In this document: one piece after another, positions 25,206 through 34,447 of the stretch
How positions within the stretch are numbered: position 1 is the stretch's first letter
How the letters are laid out: each line of letters opens with the position of its first letter
From: CAYQTE01 sp964420285
GTDB taxonomy: Bacteria; Planctomycetota; Phycisphaerae; Tepidisphaerales; Tepidisphaeraceae
DNA: 64,000 nucleotides
Assembly (NCBI GenBank): GCA_964420285.1
Contig: CAYQTE010000003.1
Location: 75,559-139,558 of the forward strand
Direction of reading: 5' to 3'
Notes under the pieces: model-generated
Told to the model about the DNA's origin: nothing
Seen by the model: only the letters and a program-made list of their open reading frames with translations
The model's database searches: none
Position numbers and translations under genes: made by a program

Positions 25206-27539
25206 ATGCGGGCTGGATCTTCCCAAGGGCGGATTTCCGAACTTTGGCAGTTGCCGCTGTTCGTGGCGTCGCTCGGTCTCTTTGTCTACTCCGCCTATCT
25301 CCTGATCTCTCCCGGCCCCGGTGCCACCATCGACGAACAAATCGGCGTGGCGCGAAATTATCTTCGCCTCGGCCGGCCGGAAGCGGCGCTGGAGCAACTC
25401 AACAAGATTCTGGATACGGAAAAAGTCGATCGGCCCAAGGACGCGGAGATTCATCTGCTGATCGGCCAGGCGCTGGAGGCGGGGCAGACCCGCCTGCACA
25501 TCGCGGTGCCGGCCAATTATCAGCGGATCATCGAGCAGACGCAGGTGGCCCTGGGCGAGGGGATGAAGGACGACGCGGATATTCACTGCCGCCTTGGCGA
25601 CAGCTTCGCGGCGCTGGGCCATGACGCCGAAGCGATCCAGCACTACCGCCTGGCGATGGCGCTGGATGCCACGCGCTCGCCCTCGCTGCAGCGGAAAGTG
25701 ATCGAACTCCAGATCGACAGCCAGGATTACGGTGCGGCCGACGTGTCGCTCAAGGATTATCTGAAGGATGCCGGCCTGGCCGAATCGGAGCGGGCCTGGG
25801 CGCTGGGGGAGAAGTCGCAGCTACTGATCGATCAGGAACGCTATGCGGACGCGGCGTCATGTCTGGCCGATGCGCTGAAGCTCACGAGCGATCCGGCCGA
25901 GCAGGGCCGGCTGAACTATATGCTGGGGTACAGCCATTGGAAGCTGGACGATTCGCAGCAGGCGGAGCGGGAGTTGCGTCTGGCGCGGGAGCAGCTCAAG
26001 CCCACGCATCCGCTGGACGGCGATGCATGCTACGTGCTGGGCCGGATCTATCAGGACCGTCAGGATCCGCGCACGGCCAATGCGTTCTATGAAGTGGTGA
26101 TCGTCAGCCATCCGGATGCGGAGGTGGCGCCACTGGCGATATTGGGCCGTGGGATTTGTCGCATCATGCAGCAGCAGTTTGACGCGGGGCTGAGCGATCT
26201 CATGCGGCTGACCGACGAGATGCGCCGAAGGCCGGCGGATGACAAGGTTCGGTTGCAGGCGGTGGCCGGCCTGCAGCGGGCCAGTGCGCTTCTGGTTGCA
26301 GCGGGGAATTATCAGGGCGCGTTGGAATCGATGGGCGACGAGCAGTCTCTGACGGAGCAGCTTCCCGGTTCGTTCTTTGCCCGGTTGGGCACGCTGCTGG
26401 AGCAGAGGTCCGATCAACTGGAAAGCGCCGCGGCCGACGGGACGAGCAGCCAGCAGGTTCGACGGCAGCGCGACGTCCGCGATCTGCGCATCAAGGCGGG
26501 TGATGCGTTCATCGCCTATTCGCGCGCGATGACCGTGGCGGACGACAAGGGCTACGGCGAGGCGCTGTGGAAGGGGATCGACCTGTACGACAAGGCCGGC
26601 AGCGTCGAGAACGCCGTGGCGGCGCTGGAGACGTTCACGGATGAGCGTCCGGACGATCCGCTGACGCCGGATGCTTTGCTGCGTCTGGGCCGGGCTTATC
26701 AGGCCAGCGGTCTGTTCGACAAGGCGATCAGCACGTTTCAGCGGGACCGGCTGCGGTATCCGCAGAGCATAGCCGCCAGCCAGAGCGCTGTGCCGCTGGC
26801 GCAGGCGTATATCGCCAAGGGTCCGGAGAATTTCGGCAAGGCCGAGAACGTGCTGCTCAGCGTGCTGGAGGACAACCGGCTGGTGACGCCGGCGGCCGTC
26901 GAATTCCGCGAATCGCTGTTCGAGCTGGCGCAACTGTATTACCGAACCGCGCGGTTCGAGGAGGCGATCAACCGGCTGGAGGAGATGACGCAGCGTTATC
27001 CGCAGGACGAGCGGATGCCGCGGCTGGTGTTCCTGATGGCCGACAGCTATCGCAAGAGCGCCGGCCTACTGGACGCGCAGGTGGCGTCGGCCAGCAGCGG
27101 GGGCGGGACGGCGTCGGACGTGGCGCAGGCGGCGGCCGAGCGTCGCACGCGGCTGGGTAAGGCCCGCGAAATGTACGACAAGTGCATCGACCTGTACCAG
27201 TCGCCGGCGACGGACCTGGACCGGCTGTATTTCAAGCTGGCCCATTTCTACCGGGCCGATTGCGTGTACGACCTGGGCAGCTACGACGAGGCGATCCGGC
27301 TGTACGAGACGGCCGCGTTCCGCTTCCAGGATGATGCCTCGTCGCTGGCGGCGTACGTGCAGATCGTCAACGCCTATTGCGCGATGGGGAAGATCACCGA
27401 GGCCAAGACCGCCAACGAACGTGCCAAATGGCTGCTGTCGCGCATGCCCGCCGATGCCTTCAAGGATGGATCGTTTTCCGTCCCCAAGGAATACTGGGAA
27501 CAGTGGCTGAACTGGACGAGCAACTCGGGACTGTGGTAA
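25206..27539 (+). CDS. TPR-repeat membrane protein
   Basis: 777 residues from ATG 25206, with GGCAGGG upstream as a weak SD. One membrane helix near the start (LPLFVASLGLFVYSAYLLI), then a long array of tetratricopeptide repeats, for instance NYLRLGRPEAALEQLNKIL, RLGRAYQASGLFDKAISTF and YDLGSYDEAIRLYETAAFRF, exposed on one side of the membrane. Such proteins are scaffolds. It lies 7 nt before an FlgN-like gene and heads the flagellar cluster, so a role in assembly or placement of the flagellum is possible but not shown. Confidence 0.8.
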   Translation: MRAGSSQGRISELWQLPLFVASLGLFVYSAYLLISPGPGATIDEQIGVARNYLRLGRPEAALEQLNKILDTEKVDRPKDAEIHLLIGQALEAGQTRLHIAVPANYQRIIEQTQVALGEGMKDDADIHCRLGDSFAALGHDAEAIQHYRLAMALDATRSPSLQRKVIELQIDSQDYGAADVSLKDYLKDAGLAESERAWALGEKSQLLIDQERYADAASCLADALKLTSDPAEQGRLNYMLGYSHWKLDDSQQAERELRLAREQLKPTHPLDGDACYVLGRIYQDRQDPRTANAFYEVVIVSHPDAEVAPLAILGRGICRIMQQQFDAGLSDLMRLTDEMRRRPADDKVRLQAVAGLQRASALLVAAGNYQGALESMGDEQSLTEQLPGSFFARLGTLLEQRSDQLESAAADGTSSQQVRRQRDVRDLRIKAGDAFIAYSRAMTVADDKGYGEALWKGIDLYDKAGSVENAVAALETFTDERPDDPLTPDALLRLGRAYQASGLFDKAISTFQRDRLRYPQSIAASQSAVPLAQAYIAKGPENFGKAENVLLSVLEDNRLVTPAAVEFRESLFELAQLYYRTARFEEAINRLEEMTQRYPQDERMPRLVFLMADSYRKSAGLLDAQVASASSGGGTASDVAQAAAERRTRLGKAREMYDKCIDLYQSPATDLDRLYFKLAHFYRADCVYDLGSYDEAIRLYETAAFRFQDDASSLAAYVQIVNAYCAMGKITEAKTANERAKWLLSRMPADAFKDGSFSVPKEYWEQWLNWTSNSGLW

Positions 27540-27546
27540 TCCGGCC

Positions 27547-28008
27547 ATGAGCGATCAAGCGGACAATTCGGCTCATCCGGTGCTGGCGGCTCTTGCCGAG
27601 CAGGTGGACCGCTACCGCAAGCTGTGCAAGCTGGCCGATGCCCAGCGCGATCACGTCCAGAACGGGCGCACCGAATTGCTGCTGGAAATTCTCGGCCGCC
27701 GTCAGGAGATGCTGGAACATATCGGCGCCCTGGAGCAGACGGTCGGCCCGGCCAAGCGGCGCTGGAACGAATTTCTGGCCGAGTTGGATGAGCCCTCGCG
27801 ACAGCGCGCCGAGGCGATGGTGGCCGAGGCCCGCTCGCTGCTGGAGGTTATCACATCCAGCGATCGCAACGACACCCTGGTGTTGCAGCAGCAGAAATTG
27901 AGTGTCGGACGGCAACTTCGCCAGGCGGTGACGGGCCGTGCGGTGAATCGCAGCTACGGCGCGGCCGCTTACGGCAATCAGCCGGCGCGGATCAACGTAC
28001 AACGGTGA
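27547..28008 (+). CDS. FlgN-like flagellar export chaperone
   Basis: 153 residues, mostly helical, with the repeated Q/R/L pattern of FlgN: YRKLCKLADAQRDHVQNGR, then LLEILGRRQEMLEHIGALE, ending in a flexible Tyr/Ala/Gly tail. FlgN holds hook-junction proteins FlgK/FlgL before export. Family assignment rests on pattern, length and position between the TPR gene and the flagellar two-component genes. Overlaps the kinase start as GTGA. Confidence 0.55.
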   Translation: MSDQADNSAHPVLAALAEQVDRYRKLCKLADAQRDHVQNGRTELLLEILGRRQEMLEHIGALEQTVGPAKRRWNEFLAELDEPSRQRAEAMVAEARSLLEVITSSDRNDTLVLQQQKLSVGRQLRQAVTGRAVNRSYGAAAYGNQPARINVQR

Positions 28009-28901
28009 GGAGCGGTCGAAGCGGCGGCGAGCCGCGGTTGGATACGAATATGCTGGAAACAGCCGTCGCAACCCATCCCCACAGCGCCCAGCGCATCGAA
28101 GAACTGGGTCGCATGATCGCCGCGTACAGCGAGGTGACGGACCGCCTGCAACGCTCGCACGATCAGCTTCAGAACACCGTGCAGTCGCTGCGCGTCGAAC
28201 TTCTGGAAAAGGACCGGCTGCTGGAACGCCGCAACCGTCTGGCCGCCCTGGGCGAAATGGCGGCCGGAATGGCCCACGAAATCCGCAACCCGCTGGGCGG
28301 GATTCAGCTCTACGCGTCGATGCTGGCTCGGGATGTTGAAGACCGGCCGGCGTCGGCGGATCTGGTGAGGAAGATCACGGCGGGAGTGCGGCGGATGGAC
28401 AGCCTGGTGGGCCAGGTGTTGCAGTTCACGCGGGAAATACGGGCCAATCGCATCCATGCGGACGTGGCGGCGGTGATCGCGCAGGCGGTGGAGATGGCCG
28501 GCGATCGCTTGAGCCGGGCGAACATACGATGCAGCGTGCAAGGCCCCGAGGAGCTGATGGCGAACATCGATCCGCTGCTGCTGGGGCAGGCGGTGCTCAA
28601 TCTGGTGCTCAACGCGACCGAGGCGATTGAACAATCCGGCCAGAGCGGCGGGGCGGTGTCGATTGCCTATGGGCACTGTGAATCGGCGCGCCGACGCGCC
28701 TTTTTTATTCGCGTGCGCGACGACGGGCCGGGCGTGCCGGCCGAACTGGTCGAAAAGATTTTCGATCCCTTTTTTACGACCAAGGACACGGGAACGGGAT
28801 TGGGACTGGCGATCGTGCATCGGATCGTGGAAGCACACGACGGCACGATCACCTGCGCCGCCGCGCCGATGCGCGGCGCGGTGTTTGAAATACGGATTTG
28901 A
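28005..28901 (+). CDS. Sensor histidine kinase, FlrB/FleS-like
   Basis: 298 residues from GTG 28005 (overlapping the previous stop); ATG 28050 (MLETAVATHP) is an alternative. No membrane helix. A coiled coil (about 40-75) precedes the H-box MAHEIRNPLGGIQLY, the N-box NLVLNATEAI, G1 DDGPGVP and G2 GTGLGLAI. The close match of the H-box to FlrB/FleS kinases and the adjacent sigma54 regulator indicate control of flagellar genes from a cytoplasmic signal. Confidence 0.85.
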   Translation: MRSGRSGGEPRLDTNMLETAVATHPHSAQRIEELGRMIAAYSEVTDRLQRSHDQLQNTVQSLRVELLEKDRLLERRNRLAALGEMAAGMAHEIRNPLGGIQLYASMLARDVEDRPASADLVRKITAGVRRMDSLVGQVLQFTREIRANRIHADVAAVIAQAVEMAGDRLSRANIRCSVQGPEELMANIDPLLLGQAVLNLVLNATEAIEQSGQSGGAVSIAYGHCESARRRAFFIRVRDDGPGVPAELVEKIFDPFFTTKDTGTGLGLAIVHRIVEAHDGTITCAAAPMRGAVFEIRI

Positions 28902-28985
28902 TTCCGGCGACGGCGTGCCGGGCGGCGATGCGGGCGAACCCGCGCGTGCCGCCACCATCGCCGCAACGTGCAAGGAGGCACACAC

Positions 28986-30356
28986 GTGGCTCACATACTG
29001 CTTGTGGACGATCAGGACATCATGCGCGATTCGCTGGCCGCGACCCTCTCGCGCGACGGACATGAATTGATCGCCGTCGCCGACGGCCCGGCCGCCGTCA
29101 GCAGATTGACCGCTCCCGGGCGGATCGATCTGCTCATCACCGATCTGAAAATGCCCCGCATGACCGGCATGGAATTGCTCGCCGAGGTCAAGCGTCTGCG
29201 GCCGGAATTGCCCGTGGTGCTGATGACGGCCTACGCCAGCGTGGCGACGGCGGTCGAGGCGATGAAGCTGGGCGCGTACGACTACATCCAGAAGCCGTTT
29301 GAAGGCGAGGAGATCCGGCTGCTGGTCGAGAGGGCGCTGGAGTACAGCCGCCTTCGCCTGGAGAACCAGGCCCTGCGCAGCATGACGGACATGTCGGTGC
29401 CCAAGCCGCTGATCGGCGGCAGCGCTGTGATGTGCGAGGTGCGCCGCAAGATCGATCTGATCGCGCGGAGCAACGCCACTGTGTTGATTCGCGGCGAAAG
29501 CGGCACGGGCAAGGAAATCGTGGCCCGGGCGATCCACGCCGCGTCCGGCCGGCGCGACCGCCCGATGCTGGCCGTCAACTGTGCGGCGCTGTCGGAAAAC
29601 CTCCTGGAATCCGAGCTGTTCGGGCACGAAAAAGGCTCGTTCACCGGCGCTGACAAGCTTCGCCGCGGGCGGTTTGAACTGGCGGACGGCGGGACGTTGC
29701 TTCTTGACGAAATCAGCGAGATCGCGGCGTCCCTGCAGGCCAAACTGCTTCGCGTGCTTCAGGAATCCAGCTTCGAGCGCGTCGGCAGCAGCATGACCCA
29801 GCAGGTCGATGTGCGCGTGATCGCGACGACCAACCGCAATCTGGACACGGCCGTCGAGCAGGGCCGATTCCGCCGCGATTTGTATTATCGCCTGAACGTG
29901 GTGCCGATCGATCTGCCGCCGCTGCGGCAGCGGCTGGAGGATATCCCCGATCTCTGCCGGCATTTTCTTTCCCAGGTCAGCAAGCGGGAAAAGACGGCGT
30001 TTCGGCACATCGACTCCGACGCGGTGCGGTGCCTGCAGCGCTACGACTGGCCGGGCAACGTGCGCGAGCTTCAGAACATCCTGGAGCGTGCCAGCGTTCT
30101 GGAGCCGGAACCGGGCGTCGTGCGGGCCGAGACCATCTCGCCCTGGCTGACGTCAACGGTGTCGGCGGCGGCGTCGGAAGGTCTGGCGGGCCGGCCGCTG
30201 GCGGATATCGAAAAGCAGGTCATTCTCAGCACGCTGATGCAGTTCAAGGGACATCGGGTCCGCACGGCAACCGCTCTGGGTATCGGAGTGCGCACGCTGG
30301 GCATGAAACTGAAGCGCTGGCGTGAGGAAGACCCGGCCGTGGCGTCGCAGGTGTAA
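28986..30356 (+). CDS. Sigma54-dependent response regulator, FlrC/FlbD-like
   Basis: 456 residues from GTG 28986, chosen for the SD AAGGAGG seven nt upstream (an in-frame GTG at 28968 lacks one). Receiver domain with acidic pocket LLVDDQD and phospho-Asp in LLITDLKMP; AAA+ domain with GESGTGKE, the sigma54-contact loop GSFTGA (Ser replacing the more usual Ala) and WPGNVRELQN; C-terminal Fis-type helix-turn-helix with GIGVRTLGMKLKRW. It should activate RpoN promoters such as the one just downstream, in front of flgB. Confidence 0.92.
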   Translation: MAHILLVDDQDIMRDSLAATLSRDGHELIAVADGPAAVSRLTAPGRIDLLITDLKMPRMTGMELLAEVKRLRPELPVVLMTAYASVATAVEAMKLGAYDYIQKPFEGEEIRLLVERALEYSRLRLENQALRSMTDMSVPKPLIGGSAVMCEVRRKIDLIARSNATVLIRGESGTGKEIVARAIHAASGRRDRPMLAVNCAALSENLLESELFGHEKGSFTGADKLRRGRFELADGGTLLLDEISEIAASLQAKLLRVLQESSFERVGSSMTQQVDVRVIATTNRNLDTAVEQGRFRRDLYYRLNVVPIDLPPLRQRLEDIPDLCRHFLSQVSKREKTAFRHIDSDAVRCLQRYDWPGNVRELQNILERASVLEPEPGVVRAETISPWLTSTVSAAASEGLAGRPLADIEKQVILSTLMQFKGHRVRTATALGIGVRTLGMKLKRWREEDPAVASQV

Positions 30357-30452
30357 TAGCAACGGTGAAAATTGCGCGATTGCGCAGATATTGCCGGACG
30401 ACGCGAATCGCCGGGGGGCAGAATCGCCCGGTGTTTGCGGTGTCCGTGTTAG

Positions 30453-30468
30453 TGGCACGGCGTTTGAA
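30453..30468 (+). promoter_or_regulatory. Sigma54-like promoter of flgB
   Basis: TGGCAC (30453-30458), 5 nt, TTGAA (30464-30468), compared with the RpoN consensus TGGCAC-N5-TTGCA. The -24 element is perfect; the -12 element has TTGA instead of TTGC. It lies 27 nt before the flgB ATG and directly after the sigma54 activator gene. Confidence 0.55.
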
Positions 30469-30495
30469 TGATGCAACGGTTGTTGAGGTGCGGCG

Positions 30496-30894
30496 ATGTT
30501 GATTGATCGCATAACGCGGGATGGAACACCGGCGATCCTCGAGAAGGTTCTCGACTTCACCGAAAAGCGGCAGGAGCTTCTGGCCGACGACGTGGCCAAT
30601 GCGGACACGCCGAATTTCATCCAGAAGGACATGTCGCCGGCCGCGTTTCAAAGCGCCCTGCGGCAGCGGATTGCGGATGTCAACGAAAACCGCAGTGCAT
30701 CGCTTGATTTGAGCAATCTGCCGACCGAGGCAACCGACAGCGACGGGCTGCTGTTTCACGACGGCAACAACCGTTCGATGGAACAGCTCATGAGCGAACA
30801 GGCGAAAAACGCGCTGCTGCACAATGTCGCGGTCGAACTGCTTCGCCAGCAGTATGCGACGCTCGAATTGGCGCTGAAGGACCGGATCAGCTAG
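30496..30894 (+). CDS. flgB: Flagellar basal-body rod protein FlgB
   Basis: 132 residues. LADDVANADTPNFIQKDM carries the conserved ANxDTPN motif of axial proteins, and the C-terminal helix ends LLRQQYATLELALKDRIS. FlgB is part of the proximal rod, exported by the flagellar type III apparatus. First gene of the structural operon, preceded by the sigma54-like promoter. Confidence 0.95.
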   Translation: MLIDRITRDGTPAILEKVLDFTEKRQELLADDVANADTPNFIQKDMSPAAFQSALRQRIADVNENRSASLDLSNLPTEATDSDGLLFHDGNNRSMEQLMSEQAKNALLHNVAVELLRQQYATLELALKDRIS

Positions 30895-30926
30895 GCCGCG
30901 GGACAACGACCGCCGGAGGTTGAGAT

Positions 30927-31331
30927 ATGTTTGAAAGTCTGGACATCGGCGCCAGCGCCCTTGAGGCGCAGCGGATTCGCCTGGATACGATCGCGGGCAA
31001 CATCGCGAACATCAACACGACGCACGACAAGTCCGGAAAGGTCAGTCCGTACCAGCGTCGCTTTGTGGTGCTGGCCAGCGGGCAGGATCCGTCCGGCGAC
31101 GTGCCCGGCGTTCACGTCGAGCAGATCGGCACGGACCAAAGCCCGGCGGTCAAGAAATTCGATCCGGGAAATCCCGACGCGGACAAGGACGGGTATGTGG
31201 CGTATCCCAATGTCGATCTGTCAGTCGAAATGGTCAACGCCCTGGAGGCCTCGCGGTCGTACGAGGCAAATGTGACCACCATGGAAAACACCAAGGCCAT
31301 GATTACGTCGACGCTACGGCTGCTGGCGTAA
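30927..31331 (+). CDS. flgC: Flagellar basal-body rod protein FlgC
   Basis: 134 residues. LDTIAGNIANINTTHDKSGK is the axial N-terminal motif, YPNVDLSVEMVNALEASRSY the FlgC C-terminal signature. Proximal rod subunit. 32 nt after flgB with GGAGG upstream of ATG 30927. Confidence 0.95.
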   Translation: MFESLDIGASALEAQRIRLDTIAGNIANINTTHDKSGKVSPYQRRFVVLASGQDPSGDVPGVHVEQIGTDQSPAVKKFDPGNPDADKDGYVAYPNVDLSVEMVNALEASRSYEANVTTMENTKAMITSTLRLLA

Positions 31332-31370
31332 TTGTCTTGTGAAAAAAATACGATTCCCGCGAGTTTGAAG

Positions 31371-31399
31371 TTGGCGGACAGCGGGCAATCGGGTATACA
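31371..31399 (+). promoter_or_regulatory. Possible promoter in front of fliE
   Basis: TTGGCG (31371-31376), 17 nt, TATACA (31394-31399), in the 79-nt gap between flgC and fliE. The same stretch has GG-N10-GC spacing as in sigma54 sites, so either sigma factor could use it, or neither. Confidence 0.3.
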
Positions 31400-31410
31400 G
31401 GCAACTCAGC

Positions 31411-31722
31411 ATGATCACCGGTCCCATCTCCAACATCAGGCTCGATCAAGTCGGCCCGGCCGCCGGAAGCACCGGTGCGTCGCCGGCCGGATCAACCCAG
31501 CCGGGGGGATTCGCTCAGGTTCTCAAGAACAGCATCGACGAAGTGTCGCGCCTTCAGCAGGATGCTTCCAAGGCCGTCGATGAACTGGCCACCGGGGACA
31601 CGCAGAACTTCAGCGGCGTGATGACGGCGGTCGAGAAGTCCGACATGGCCTTCAAGACGCTGATGGCGATCCGCTCGAAGCTCATGGACGCGTACCAGGA
31701 GATCAAGAGCATCACCGTCTGA
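31411..31722 (+). CDS. fliE: Flagellar hook-basal body complex protein FliE
   Basis: 103 residues. FAQVLKNSIDEVSRLQQDAS and the C-terminal FKTLMAIRSKLMDAYQEI are the FliE signatures. FliE links the MS ring to the rod. A Gly/Ala/Ser-rich flexible segment occupies residues 15-32. Confidence 0.93.
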   Translation: MITGPISNIRLDQVGPAAGSTGASPAGSTQPGGFAQVLKNSIDEVSRLQQDASKAVDELATGDTQNFSGVMTAVEKSDMAFKTLMAIRSKLMDAYQEIKSITV

Positions 31723-31760
31723 GGGACGGTACACCTTTCTTAGCCATGGAGGGCTGAGTC

Positions 31761-33407
31761 ATGGACATTCTCAAAGCACAACTGGATCGCCTGTCCGAGC
31801 AACTCAAGGGACTCTCGGCAACCCAAAAAATGCTGGCGATGGCCCTGGTGGCCATTCTGGCCATGACCCTGGTCTGGTGGGGGCGCTACGCCTCCGAGCC
31901 GGACATGGTCATCCTGCTGGATCAATCCCTGGCGGCGCCGGACATCGCGCAGATCACGTCCATGCTCGACGGCAAGCAGATCACCTATCGCATGAATGGC
32001 GATCGGATTCTCGTGCCCACCGATCGCAAATTCGAGATCCTCGCGGACCTGAACTATTCCAACAAGCTGCCGCACGACATGGCCACCGGATTTGACAAAA
32101 TGGCCGAGAATATCAGCCCGTGGGATTCGCAAAATGTCACCGACGCGAAATTCAATCACGCCAAGGAATTGACCCTCGCGCAGGTGCTCAGCCTCACCCC
32201 CGGCGTGGCCAGCGCCACGGTCATGATCGACCAGACATCCGAATCGCACATTGACAGAACCGTGCAGCCGTCGGCCACCGTTAACATCATCACCCGCGAC
32301 GGACACACGCATTCGCGGCAGCTTGTCACGGCCGTGGCGGCGCTGGTCAGCGGCGCGGTGGCCGAATTGATTCCCAGCCGGGTGAACGTGGTCATCGATG
32401 GTGTCTCGTATCCGATTCCCAACGCCACGGACGATTCCCTGGGCGACGCCGATGCCAGCATCGACATCATCCGCGCCACCGAGACCATGTACCGCGAAAA
32501 AGTGCTGTCGTCGTTCGCCTACATTCAGGGACTGATGGTGTCCGTCACCGTCGATCTGGACACCAAGAGCACGCACACGGAAAAGACAAGCGTCGATGTC
32601 AAGAGCTCGCTCCACGCTCCGTCGGAAACCAGCGAGACCAGCGACGAGAAGACGACGGTAACGCCCGGCGTGCAGGAGTCAGGCGTTGCTTCCAACACGG
32701 CCGTGAGCCTCACTGGCACCACGCCGGGCGGCAGCGTCACGGAAATCAAGACGACGCAGACCGAGGGGTTCCTCAATGTTCCCGCCGAGACGCATGAGGT
32801 CATCCATCAGGCGGCCGGCACCGCCACGCCCGTGGCCGCGTCGATCCAGGTTCCCCGCAGCTTTTTCGTTAATGAATACAAGTCGAACAACGGCAACAAG
32901 GAACCCGACGATGCCGCGCTGAGCGCGTACAGGACGGCCCGCCTGGCCGATATCCGCAAGACGGTCATGTCCTGCTGCGATCTCAAGAGCGAGGATGCCG
33001 TGGTGGCCAGCATGTACACGGACATGCTGCCAATGGCGGCGGCCAATCCGGTTCTGCTGGGCGCCCCTGGCCCGGCGCCCAGCGCGATGAGCGCGTACGG
33101 CAAGCAGATCGGCGTGGGGGCGCTGGCGGCCGTCAGTCTGCTCATGATGATGTTGATGGTGCGTCGATCCGCGCCGGGCCCGGTGGTCGCGGCGGCGGCG
33201 TCGGCGGACACGTCGGGCGTCAAACTCCGCGGCAACGTGCAGGAGGTGGTGGGCGAAGCCTCCGATGGCGAAGCCGTCATCGACGCCATCGAGATGGACG
33301 AGGAAGCCGTCAAGACCCAGCAGGTGCTGCGGCAGGTCGGCCAGATGGTCTCCAGCAATCCGGACGCGGCGGCAAGTCTGGTGAAGCGATGGATGAACAG
33401 ACCGTGA
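31761..33407 (+). CDS. fliF: Flagellar MS-ring protein FliF
   Basis: 548 residues. First membrane helix near 28-45 (LAMALVAILAMTLVWWG), a YscJ/FliF ring-building domain, a long periplasmic part rich in Thr/Ser between about 280 and 360, a second membrane helix near 450-470 (VGALAAVSLLMMMLMV) and the cytoplasmic FliG-binding end VLRQVGQMVSSNPDAAASLV. GGAGGGCTG-type SD upstream of ATG 31761. Confidence 0.95.
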   Translation: MDILKAQLDRLSEQLKGLSATQKMLAMALVAILAMTLVWWGRYASEPDMVILLDQSLAAPDIAQITSMLDGKQITYRMNGDRILVPTDRKFEILADLNYSNKLPHDMATGFDKMAENISPWDSQNVTDAKFNHAKELTLAQVLSLTPGVASATVMIDQTSESHIDRTVQPSATVNIITRDGHTHSRQLVTAVAALVSGAVAELIPSRVNVVIDGVSYPIPNATDDSLGDADASIDIIRATETMYREKVLSSFAYIQGLMVSVTVDLDTKSTHTEKTSVDVKSSLHAPSETSETSDEKTTVTPGVQESGVASNTAVSLTGTTPGGSVTEIKTTQTEGFLNVPAETHEVIHQAAGTATPVAASIQVPRSFFVNEYKSNNGNKEPDDAALSAYRTARLADIRKTVMSCCDLKSEDAVVASMYTDMLPMAAANPVLLGAPGPAPSAMSAYGKQIGVGALAAVSLLMMMLMVRRSAPGPVVAAAASADTSGVKLRGNVQEVVGEASDGEAVIDAIEMDEEAVKTQQVLRQVGQMVSSNPDAAASLVKRWMNRP

Positions 33408-33442
33408 GGACCTCGCCGCTACGGCGATGAAAGGGCAATGAC

Positions 33443-34447
33443 ATGGCAGAGCTTAGCGGCGTAAAGAAGGCGGCCGTGCTCCTTCTATCGCTGGAACCGG
33501 ACCTGGCCGCGGAGATTCTCAAGCGGCTCGGTCCCGATGCCGCCGAGGAGGTCAGCCGTGAAATCGCCTCGACCGGCGAAGTCAGCGGCGTGCTGTGCAA
33601 GGAGGTCTTCGGCGAGTTTTATAATCTGGCGCTGGCCAACGCCTATACCGGCGAGGGCGGCCTGGAATACGCCAAGTCGCTGCTGAAGAAAAGCCTCAGC
33701 GAGGATGACGCGAACCGCATCATCAAGCAGGTTACGCAGCAGGTTCAGACCACGCCGTTCTCCTTCCTGCAAAAGGCCGAATCGGAAAACCTTCTTACAT
33801 TCATCCAGGACGAGCATCCGCAGACGATCGCCCTGATCCTGGCGCATCTGCCGCCGCAAAAGGCCAGCGAAATCCTCGTCGGCCTGCCCAGCCAGAAGCA
33901 GGTCGAAGTCGTCAAGCGCGTCGCCAACATGGAACAGACCAATCCCGAAGTCATCCGCGAAGTCGAGCGCGGCCTGGAACACCGCCTCAGCGACATCGTC
34001 AGCCAGACCTTCGAAAAGGCCGGCGGCGTCGATACCGTCGCGGAAATCCTCAACCTCGCCGATCGATCGACGGAAAAGGGAATCATGGAGGGCCTGGAGG
34101 CCGAGGATCCCGATCTGGTCGAACAGATTCGACGGCTCATGTTCGTCTTCGAGGACATCCTGCTGGTCAACGACAAGGGCATTCAGTCGGTGCTGAAGGA
34201 AGTGGACAACGAGGAGTTGTCCCTGGCCCTGAAGACCGCCAGCGAGGAACTCAAGCAGAAGATCTTCAAGAACATGTCCGAGCGCGCGGCACAGCTCATC
34301 CAGGAAGACATGCAGTACATGGGCCCCGTCCGCGTCTCCGACGTGGAAGCCGCCCAGCAGAAGATCGTCGATGTCGTCCGTCGTCTGGAGGACGCCGGCG
34401 AAATCATCATTGCCGGCCGAGGCGGTGAGAAGGAAATGGTTGTCTGA
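33443..34447 (+). CDS. fliG: Flagellar motor switch protein FliG
   Basis: 334 residues. N-terminal SGVKKAAVLLLSLEPDLA binds FliF; the middle has the EHPQTIALILAHL motif; the C-terminal torque helix region keeps the charged residues MFVFEDILLVNDKGIQ. FliG transmits switching and interacts with the stator. Its stop overlaps the start of fliH (TGATG). Confidence 0.97.
   Translation: MAELSGVKKAAVLLLSLEPDLAAEILKRLGPDAAEEVSREIASTGEVSGVLCKEVFGEFYNLALANAYTGEGGLEYAKSLLKKSLSEDDANRIIKQVTQQVQTTPFSFLQKAESENLLTFIQDEHPQTIALILAHLPPQKASEILVGLPSQKQVEVVKRVANMEQTNPEVIREVERGLEHRLSDIVSQTFEKAGGVDTVAEILNLADRSTEKGIMEGLEAEDPDLVEQIRRLMFVFEDILLVNDKGIQSVLKEVDNEELSLALKTASEELKQKIFKNMSERAAQLIQEDMQYMGPVRVSDVEAAQQKIVDVVRRLEDAGEIIIAGRGGEKEMVV

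Noticed and set aside
27978..30008. A long minus-strand open frame across the kinase and regulator genes
   Set aside because: It spans two well-defined plus-strand genes with catalytic motifs and the gap between them; composition is His/Arg/Pro-rich as in shadows.
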